Source: Candidatus Hydrogenedentota bacterium (GTDB lineage: Bacteria > Hydrogenedentota > Hydrogenedentia > Hydrogenedentales > JAEUWI01). From it: a DNA stretch of 64,000 bases. Position numbers and translations under genes: made by a program. The notes below the pieces were generated by a model. It was given only the letters and a program-made list of their open reading frames with translations, was not told the origin of the DNA and did no database searches. The stretch spans positions 268,471 through 332,470 of the forward strand of contig JAHBVV010000004.1 in NCBI GenBank assembly GCA_019637335.1. The letters are read 5' to 3'. Shown one piece after another: positions 59,101-64,000 of this stretch; the first letter of the stretch is position 1; every line of letters starts with the position of its first letter.

Positions 59101-59535
59101 CGGCGGATGAAAGGCCCAGTGCTTTCGCGCGCTCGCGAAGAGGTCGATGGGCGCATCGCTCTCGGGAAAGACCGCCCCCTCGCGGATCCAGCGATCAAAA
59201 TCGGCCACCACGGTCTCGGGGAGCGGCCCGGACGGCGGCATCTGAAGCTCGGGGTGCTGGTACCGGATGGCCCGCATCAGCCGCGACGCCGCGGGGTCGC
59301 CCGGCGTCACCGCCGGCTGCCCGGATTTCCCGCCGCGGGCCAGGCCCGCCGCCGAGTCGAGCAGCAACTCGCCTTTCACCGCGTCGGTCGCGCTGCTGTG
59401 GCAACCAAAGCAGTTGTCGATAAGCGCGGGGCGGATCTTCTTCTCGAAGAAATCTTCCGGGCTCGCGAGCACGGGGCACGCAATGCCAAGGGCGACACAC
59501 AATACCGGCAGGCGGGATTTCACTGCGATGCGCAT
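56140..59535 (-). CDS. PSD1-type cytochrome c / DUF1549-DUF1553 protein
   Basis: A 1131-residue exported protein. After a signal peptide comes the planctomycete-type cytochrome c motif C42-F-G-C-H46 (covalent haem), then DUF1549 (PRTEIDHFILAKIEEAGL...RHWLDVARYADTKGY) and DUF1553 (NPLTARVMVNRVWGWHFGEGIV, DYFIAEGWSIKQIHRQIVLS). Such proteins are a signature of Planctomycetota and related phyla, where they are encoded with a DUF1501 partner; none is adjacent here. The start is ATG 59535, with AGGAG 7 bases away and TATAAT at 59563-59558. A redox role in polymer breakdown is assumed, not shown. Confidence 0.92.
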   Translation of the reverse strand: MRIAVKSRLPVLCVALGIACPVLASPEDFFEKKIRPALIDNCFGCHSSATDAVKGELLLDSAAGLARGGKSGQPAVTPGDPAASRLMRAIRYQHPELQMPPSGPLPETVVADFDRWIREGAVFPESDAPIDLFASARKHWAFHPPAPQALPAVQDTAWPRTEIDHFILAKIEEAGLAPAPEADRRTLIRRLSFGLLGLPPAPEEVVAFENDPDPRAYENLVERYLASPHYGERWARHWLDVARYADTKGYVYGGREEVKFVHSHVYRDWVVDAMNRDRPYDEFLKLQIAADEMSDESSRADLAAMGFLTLGQRFLGVMPDIVDDRIDTVTRGLMGLTVSCARCHDHKFDPVPIEDYYSLYGVFTGSSERRVPIEPEYAEDPAWAEFTAEMQKREQALRERFREETEKLETRLRSQVDRYLAAVPDANKLPTDEFYEIRNEEDINPTIVRRWAAYIARLGEDDPVFGPWNRLASIPPDQFADRAPEVLARYAPPRDGDIVLASAAQSATQAAAPVLGALLEGAAPDSLTDAARRYGALFKSVEDEWIALVKAAEENAVEAPAALPDPGREAIRQIMVRDGSPIRVPEGAIVDLEWMFAEPARVELGRLYAEIDRWIIESPAAPPFAVTLADKPDMPAPRVFGRGNPANPGPQVSRQFLEILEGPGRQPFQHGSGRREMAEAIASADNPLTARVMVNRVWGWHFGEGIVATPSDFGTRAADPSHPELLDWLADYFIAEGWSIKQIHRQIVLSSAYRQSSASPADDPRVTKAMQVDPENRLLWRFNRYRLDFESLRDAILFASGEIDLALGGRPVDIAREPYPARRTIYARVDRQFLPPVFRMFDFPSPDMHSPRRLDTTVPQQALFLMNNPFVQAQAKAFAGRAAEAVPEAGTDRIAWFFQHAYQRAATPEQAAQSLAFMESAITPPPPPAVEPSAWTYGYGRFDEAAGAMASFTPIPHFNGTAYQGGRSWPDDRIGWVQITAEGGHPGNDLDHAIARRWTAPESGVYNIEGRIVHQSPNGDGIMARILSSRHGVLGAWMAHNSQADTNLYGIAVEAGDTLDFEVDIRKVLNSDEHLWAPVITRADTEDSAMAKRWDARAEFAGPWTAPPEPLGAWEKYAQVLLSSNEFMFVD

Positions 59536-59620
59536 GCGGACTCTCCTGTGACCCGCCATTATAGCCGAGGCGCGCCCACGCCGCCAGCGGCAAACGCGAG
59601 TCAACGGCGCGGGCGGGCGG

Positions 59621-60106
59621 CTACAGGATGGCGACCGCCTCGATCTCGAACTGAAGACCGGGAATCGCCAGCGCCGGCGTCCCCACGGCGGTGGACGCGG
59701 GATACGGCTGCTTCAGGTACTCCTTGCGCACCTTGCGGTACGCGGGCAGGTCCCGCGCGATGTCCACAAAGTAGGATCGAAGTATGACCACGTGCTCGAA
59801 ACCCGCCCCGGCCTCGGCCAGAACCTTCCCGATCCGGTCGAAGGTCTGGCGCATCTGCGTTTCCATATCGGCGTCGTAGTCCTCGGGGCCCTGTCCGGAA
59901 ACAAATACGACCGTCTGCCCGCCTTCGGCCTTGATTCCCGGCGTGTAGCCCGAATCCGCGGCGGGAGCGCCGTCCGGGTCGAGCCCGGTCCGCTTCACCG
60001 CGCTGGCCGCGGCGGATCCGGCGGCCAGAGCGGCGGCGCCAGCGAGACCGGCGATGCTTCCCGTCATGAAGGCCCTGCGTTCCGATGTGTTCGATGGCTG
60101 ATCCAT
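59621..60106 (-). CDS. RidA-family protein with Tat-like leader
   Basis: A 161-residue protein. Residues 1-36 look like a twin-arginine leader (SERRAFMTGSIAGLAGAAAL). The rest is the RidA/YjgF/UK114 barrel: VVFVSGQGPED, MRQTFDRIGKVLAEAGAGFEHVV and the end PALAIPGLQFEIEAVAI. Cytosolic RidA deaminates reactive enamines; the conserved Arg of the active site appears replaced, since the usual R at the P-A-R-x-A segment reads STAVGTPALA. Exported members have no settled function. GGAGG is 6 bases before ATG 60106. Confidence 0.85.
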   Translation of the reverse strand: MDQPSNTSERRAFMTGSIAGLAGAAALAAGSAAASAVKRTGLDPDGAPAADSGYTPGIKAEGGQTVVFVSGQGPEDYDADMETQMRQTFDRIGKVLAEAGAGFEHVVILRSYFVDIARDLPAYRKVRKEYLKQPYPASTAVGTPALAIPGLQFEIEAVAIL

Positions 60107-60344
60107 GGTCGCCCTCCTCGGCGTTTCCCTGTGAATCTCAATGCGTCTGCCCGGGGCTCCAGCGAGCCGATCCGATTATACGGCGCGGGGCGCGGGCCTT
60201 CAACGGCGGCGGTGGCGTTTGGTCCATCCGCGTGCGAAATGCGGCGCCCCTCGGACCACGCCATTGATTCCGCGGAATGGCGCGAAGGCGCCGTATGGAC
60301 CGGTGGCTTCTTTCGACACCCGCGTACGGCGGATACACCCGCCC

Positions 60345-60794
60345 TCAGGTGCGTGGCGTGTTGGCGCGGTTTTCCGTGTACACGAGGTGATACAGCGTTT
60401 CCCCCGTCTCCTCGTGCACGTGCTCCTCGTGAAAGGTGAACCCGTAGCGCCGGTAAAACTCGCGGCCGATACGGTTCTCCTTGAACACTTCGACTTCCAG
60501 ATCGCCGCGCATCCGGCGGGCATGGTCCATCAGCGCGCGGCCATACCCGCGCCCGTGGAACTCCGGATGCACAAAGAGCGCCCCGACCTCGTTCTTGATC
60601 AGCGCGATAAAGCCCACCACGCGCCCCTCGTCCTCGCACACGTAGGTATCCGCCATCGGAAGGTAGATATCCGTCATGTTGTGGCGCTCGATATCGAAGA
60701 ACTCGTCGGGAAGGAAGGAATGCGCCATCCGGGACGCCGTGTACCACGTCTCCAGCAGATCGTCCAGATCTTCTCGCGCGTACAGGCGAATCAT
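60345..60794 (-). CDS. GNAT-family N-acetyltransferase
   Basis: A 149-residue protein of the GCN5-related fold: GRVVGFIALIKNEVGALFVHPEFHGRGYGRALMDH contains, split at the turn, strand 4 and the acetyl-CoA pyrophosphate loop HGRGYGRAL, and NRIGREFYRRYGF is the usual last helix. It resembles the YjaB/YjdJ type of small acetyltransferase. Substrate unknown. It is 40 bases downstream of an XRE-type regulator on the same strand, so the pair may be one transcript. Confidence 0.88.
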   Translation of the reverse strand: MIRLYAREDLDDLLETWYTASRMAHSFLPDEFFDIERHNMTDIYLPMADTYVCEDEGRVVGFIALIKNEVGALFVHPEFHGRGYGRALMDHARRMRGDLEVEVFKENRIGREFYRRYGFTFHEEHVHEETGETLYHLVYTENRANTPRT

Positions 60795-60834
60795 CGGGAA
60801 ATCCTTACTGCAATGGCTCCACCGACCGCCGGAA

Positions 60835-61107
60835 TCAATTGCCCGCGACGGCCATATCTTCGCACAATGGCCCCGCTGCGGCGGGTTCTTCCAGATAAAA
60901 CACGTGGTCCACCGGACGCCCCAATTCCCGGGCGATCTTCAGGCTCAGCCGGATAGACGGGTTCAGCCGATCTTTTTCGATGGCCAGTATCGTCTGCCGG
61001 GTGACGTCCACGCGCTTTGCCAGGTCGGCCTGCCGCAACTTAAGCTTAACGCGCAACTCGCGCACGCGATTCCGAACTACAAGGCGTTCACTCATGCCCC
61101 TGATCAT
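60835..61107 (-). CDS. XRE-family helix-turn-helix regulator
   Basis: A 90-residue protein: NRVRELRVKLKLRQADLAKR and VTRQTILAIEKDRLNPSIRL form a complete Cro/C1-type helix-turn-helix, and HVFYLEE after it is the usual end of the small YozG-type group. Short regulators of this sort often control a neighbouring membrane or stress gene. ATG 61107 is listed; Met at 61095 is possible, neither has a clear ribosome-binding site. The AT-rich segment just upstream (61130-61146) probably holds its promoter. Confidence 0.88.
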   Translation of the reverse strand: MIRGMSERLVVRNRVRELRVKLKLRQADLAKRVDVTRQTILAIEKDRLNPSIRLSLKIARELGRPVDHVFYLEEPAAAGPLCEDMAVAGN

Positions 61108-61268
61108 AGCCCGGCGCCCCGGCCCGATTCAAATCATATAATATAGGACACTAGCACCAACTGCTATTCTCCCGATCATGGACAGGCGCGCAACGCTCCC
61201 ATTTTCTGGCGTTTCCGCTGTTATCGCCGTTTTCTCACCACGCGCCGCGCCCCGCCGTGTACGCGAGC

Positions 61269-61298
61269 TTGGCGCGGAAGCCCACCGGATCCTATACT
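61269..61298 (+). promoter_or_regulatory. Sigma-70 promoter of the HEAT-sialidase gene
   Basis: TTGGCG (61269-61274) and TATACT (61293-61298), 18 bases apart, 38 bases before the start. Confidence 0.55.
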
Positions 61299-61336
61299 GA
61301 GTCCGTCCACCGTTCTTCACCCACAGGAGCCCACGC

Positions 61337-63238
61337 ATGCAAGAAGTTGCGCGTATCACACTGATCATGACCCTTCTGACCGCCTCCGCCCTCGCCGGCG
61401 CGGCCCCCATCGCGCTCGACGGGCCGCTGCGCGACCGGTGCGTACATCTACTGCGCGCCGGTCTCGACGATCCCGATTTCTGGCCCGCGATGCACGCGGC
61501 CGAAGGACTCTCCCTCGCGGGCCACGGCATCGAGGTTACCGCCGCGCTCGCGCCGCGCCTGGCCGCCGAAACCGACGGCCAGCGCCAGTGCGGGCTGGCG
61601 CGGGAACTTGTTCGCGCGGGCGATCGCACCCGGGCCCGCGTCATGCTCGACCTGCTGGCGGGCGCGGATCCGTACGCCCATGTGCACGCGGCGGAGAGCC
61701 TCTTCAAGGTGAATGAAATCGGCGACGGGAACGCGCTGCGCGCCGCCCTGGAAGGCGATGGCCCGCCGTCGAAGGCGATCATGGCCGCCGCCGCCCTGGC
61801 GAACTGGGGCCATGCCGCCGCACTCGAACACCTCCGCGGACAGGCCGCCGCGCCCGATCCGGACGTGGCCCGCATCGCCGCCTGGGCGCTCGGGCAAATT
61901 GGATCGGCCGAGGACATCCCCGTGTTGCGGGCGGGCCGGGAACGCTTCGAGGACCCCGGCGTGCGCTCGTTCTTCACCCATGCACTGGCCGGGCTGGGCG
62001 ATCCGGAGGGCGTCGCGGGGCTCCTGGAAAACCTGGCCGCCGAGGACCCCGCCATCCGCACCATGGCCGCGAATTTCGCCGGCGAATTCGGCGTGGCCAG
62101 CGCGCGCGATGCCCTCGTCTCCCTGCTGGACGACCCGAACCTCGACACCCGGCTCCGCGCGGCGCAATCGCTCATCATGCTGGCGCGGGAGGGCGGTCTC
62201 CCCGAGGGCGCCTTCGCGCGCGATCTCTATCCCGCCACGGCGGAGAACCCGCGCTACAGCGAGGGCGATATCCACGTCCTGAACGATGGGCGCTACCTGT
62301 ACGCCACCACGGAATTCATCGGGGATGGAAGCGATTTCGCACGAGCCCACATTATCGGGCGGATTTCCTCGGACGGCGGACAGACCTGGGGCGATTCCTT
62401 TGAACTGCAGGAAAACACGGGCGGAAAGAACGTGATGTCCGTCACCTTCCAGGAACTCTCCGACGTGGAAGTCGGCATGTTTTACCTGCGGAAGAACGAG
62501 GTCGACGATCTGGACGTCTACCTGCGCCGATCGTCGGACGGTGGCGCCACCTTTGGCGAATCGCGCCTCGTCACCGACGCCCCGGGCTACCACGTCCTCA
62601 ATAACGACCGCGTGATCCGCCTGTCCAGCGGGCGCCTGCTGGTTCCCGTCGCCAGTTCGCCCAATGTGCACACCGACAACCACTTCAAGTGCCGCACGTG
62701 GATTTCCGACGACGCCGGCCACACCTGGCGCGCGGGCGCGGGCGAGGTGGACTACGCGAAGCGCGGCGCCATGGAGCCCGAGGTGCTGGAACTCCGCGAC
62801 GGGCGCATCCTCATGATCATCCGCACCCAACTGGGACACATTGCCGCGGCCTACTCCGGAGATGGCGGCGACACCTGGACGGAAGCCGCGGACTGGGGCG
62901 TGCGCGCGCCGGAGGCGCCATCGACCCTGCGCCGCATTCCCTCCACGGGAGACCTGCTCTTGATCTGGAACGACAGCTATGTGGAAGGCGCCGGCCACGG
63001 CGGCCCGCGCGCCCCGCTGACGGTCGCCATCTCGAAGGATGAGGGGAAGACCTGGATCCACAAGAAGAACATCGAGGACGCCGATCCCGACGCCGCGTCG
63101 TTTACCACGGGCTACGCCTACACCAGCGTCACCTTCGACCGCGGGCGCGCCCTCATCAGCTATTATGTCGCGGGCGATGCGAACGGGCGCATCGATTCGC
63201 GCTTCCGCTCCATCCCGATCGCCTGGTTTTACGAATGA
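61337..63238 (+). CDS. HEAT-repeat/sialidase-like (BNR) fusion protein
   Basis: A 633-residue exported protein. Signal peptide about 1-22; residues ~30-280 are HEAT/PBS-lyase-like helical repeats (PDPDVARIAAWALGQIGSAED, EDPAIRTMAANFAGEFGV, PNLDTRLRAAQSLIML split by repeat); residues ~300-633 are a six-bladed sialidase-like propeller with Asp boxes SSDGGQTW, SSDGGATF, SDDAGHTW, SGDGGDTW and SKDEGKTW. The arrangement mirrors the sulfatase-HEAT fusion at 44.5 kb. AGGAG is 8 bases before ATG 61337. The next gene starts inside its stop codon, so the peptidase is translationally coupled. Confidence 0.85.
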   Translation: MQEVARITLIMTLLTASALAGAAPIALDGPLRDRCVHLLRAGLDDPDFWPAMHAAEGLSLAGHGIEVTAALAPRLAAETDGQRQCGLARELVRAGDRTRARVMLDLLAGADPYAHVHAAESLFKVNEIGDGNALRAALEGDGPPSKAIMAAAALANWGHAAALEHLRGQAAAPDPDVARIAAWALGQIGSAEDIPVLRAGRERFEDPGVRSFFTHALAGLGDPEGVAGLLENLAAEDPAIRTMAANFAGEFGVASARDALVSLLDDPNLDTRLRAAQSLIMLAREGGLPEGAFARDLYPATAENPRYSEGDIHVLNDGRYLYATTEFIGDGSDFARAHIIGRISSDGGQTWGDSFELQENTGGKNVMSVTFQELSDVEVGMFYLRKNEVDDLDVYLRRSSDGGATFGESRLVTDAPGYHVLNNDRVIRLSSGRLLVPVASSPNVHTDNHFKCRTWISDDAGHTWRAGAGEVDYAKRGAMEPEVLELRDGRILMIIRTQLGHIAAAYSGDGGDTWTEAADWGVRAPEAPSTLRRIPSTGDLLLIWNDSYVEGAGHGGPRAPLTVAISKDEGKTWIHKKNIEDADPDAASFTTGYAYTSVTFDRGRALISYYVAGDANGRIDSRFRSIPIAWFYE

Positions 63239-64000
63239 TGCTCTCCCCCGAAGCCCGCGCGGCCTGCGCGAAATACGTCCTGGATCAAGCCCGCCACATT
63301 ATTGATACCTTTGGCCCGCGCGGCCCCGGCAGCGAAGGCGAGCGCGCCGCGCAGGAATATGTGGCCGCCCGCCTCGAAGAACTCGGCGCGACCGAAGTCC
63401 AGCGCGAGCCGTTCCCCGTCGCGCCCGAAGCCTTCATGCGCTTTCAGACCGTCGCGGGCGTCCTCATGCTGGTTGCGTGCGCCGTGTGGTGGTTTCTCCC
63501 GCCGCTCGCCCTGCTACCCGGCGTGCTCGCCTTCTTCGTGACCTGGCGTCAGTTCGTGCACTACCACCCGATGCTCGATGCCCTCTACCCGCAGTCGGAA
63601 TCCCTCAACGTCTACGCGCGGTGGGCGCCCCGGGGCGAAACCCGACGCCGGATCATCCTCAACGCGCACATGGACGCCGCCTTCGAGTGGAGGTACCATG
63701 TCCTCTGGCCCAAGGCGTTCCCCTGGCTCGTGCGCTACAGCCTCGCCGCGCTACCCGCCGCCCTCGTGCTCCAGGTGGCCAGCATACCGATCTGGATGGG
63801 CGACCCCGGCTCGATAATCCTGTGGTGGCTCGGCGGACTCCAGGCGCTCCTCGTACCCGCGTTTGTCCTCGCACTCTTCTTCACCGACTTCGACAGCCCC
63901 GTGCCCGGCGCCAATGACAACCTTTCCGGCGTCTTCCTCGCCGCCGGCGTCATACGCGCCCTGCGGGAAGCGGAATCTTCGTTCGAAAACACCGAAATCG
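63235..64000 (+). CDS. M28-family metallopeptidase, 3' end beyond window
   Basis: The frame runs open to the end of the window (255 residues seen). It starts ATGATG, overlapping the TGA of the sialidase-like gene. Early residues (FGPRGPGSEGERAAQEYV) are the usual M28 beginning. Two or more membrane segments (about 67-95 and 165-210) interrupt the catalytic domain, whose zinc ligands appear as NAHMDAAFEW and, after the second membrane part, VPGANDNLSGV. A peptidase with membrane helices inserted between its metal-binding motifs is a known minor M28 type. Aminopeptidase activity is likely; substrate unknown. Confidence 0.85.
   Translation, partial: MMLSPEARAACAKYVLDQARHIIDTFGPRGPGSEGERAAQEYVAARLEELGATEVQREPFPVAPEAFMRFQTVAGVLMLVACAVWWFLPPLALLPGVLAFFVTWRQFVHYHPMLDALYPQSESLNVYARWAPRGETRRRIILNAHMDAAFEWRYHVLWPKAFPWLVRYSLAALPAALVLQVASIPIWMGDPGSIILWWLGGLQALLVPAFVLALFFTDFDSPVPGANDNLSGVFLAAGVIRALREAESSFENTEI

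Noticed and set aside
56989-59787. 932-codon open frame antisense to the PSD1 gene
   Set aside because: Arg/Ala/Gly-dominated shadow of a gene with clear haem and DUF1549/DUF1553 motifs.

Overview
The window is a GC-rich (roughly 60-65% by eye) bacterial chromosome segment from an organism with two membranes: it carries a 16-strand-type porin, a TolC/RND/adaptor export system, Tat-type leaders and a full phage-shock (Psp) operon. Three sulfatases, a PSD1-type cytochrome-c/DUF1549-DUF1553 protein, a heparinase II/III-like lyase, an AGE epimerase, BNR sialidase-like proteins and a neutral ceramidase-like protein point to an environmental glycan degrader of the PVC/Hydrogenedentota kind. That assignment is inference; there is no rRNA or other marker here to prove it. 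No tRNA, rRNA, CRISPR array, transposase or integrase was found.

Layout. 1-11 kb: the end of a large secreted calcium-repeat/beta-helix protein, a LOG-family protein, a fused MFS/spermidine-synthase-like membrane protein, a TauE/SafE permease, a surface-polysaccharide group (WbqC-like, DegT aminotransferase, WecA/TagO-like transferase), a TrkA-C membrane protein and a type IV pilin-like gene behind a sigma-54 promoter. 11-18 kb (minus strand): a five-gene heavy-metal RND operon (His-rich protein, TolC-like, adaptor, CusA/CzcA pump, lipoprotein) whose first gene appears leaderless. 19-25 kb: an RNA m5U methyltransferase, an unknown protein, a strikingly regular heptanucleotide array, a porin with tandem promoters, and a membrane-anchored TAXI receptor. 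25-30 kb: pspF divergent from a nine-gene psp operon with a sigma-54 promoter, a PilZ-like first gene, pspA, three PspB-like and two PspC proteins and two small membrane proteins.

30-47 kb: glycan and sulfate metabolism (sulfatase with a non-canonical active-site motif, lyase, BNR protein, AGE epimerase, two canonical sulfatases), a MoaD-like/MoeZ-like pair, an orphan ParD-like antitoxin, metG, and several intergenic repeats. 47-52.5 kb is a compositionally distinct accessory island: a HEPN/DUF262 gene pair, then a dCTP-deaminase-type antiphage gene and a small WPxWKQ protein lying between a truncated and an intact HNH endonuclease gene. 52.5-64 kb returns to secreted metabolism: EF-hand protein with 15-residue repeats, PHP phosphoesterase, ceramidase-like protein, PSD1 protein, RidA, a GNAT/XRE pair, a HEAT-sialidase fusion and a truncated M28 peptidase.

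The best candidates for little-described biology are the enlarged PilZ-PspA-(PspB)3-(PspC)2 operon at 26.7-30.2 kb and the 47.6-52.5 kb island. Function statements rest on motifs read by eye; no database search was possible.
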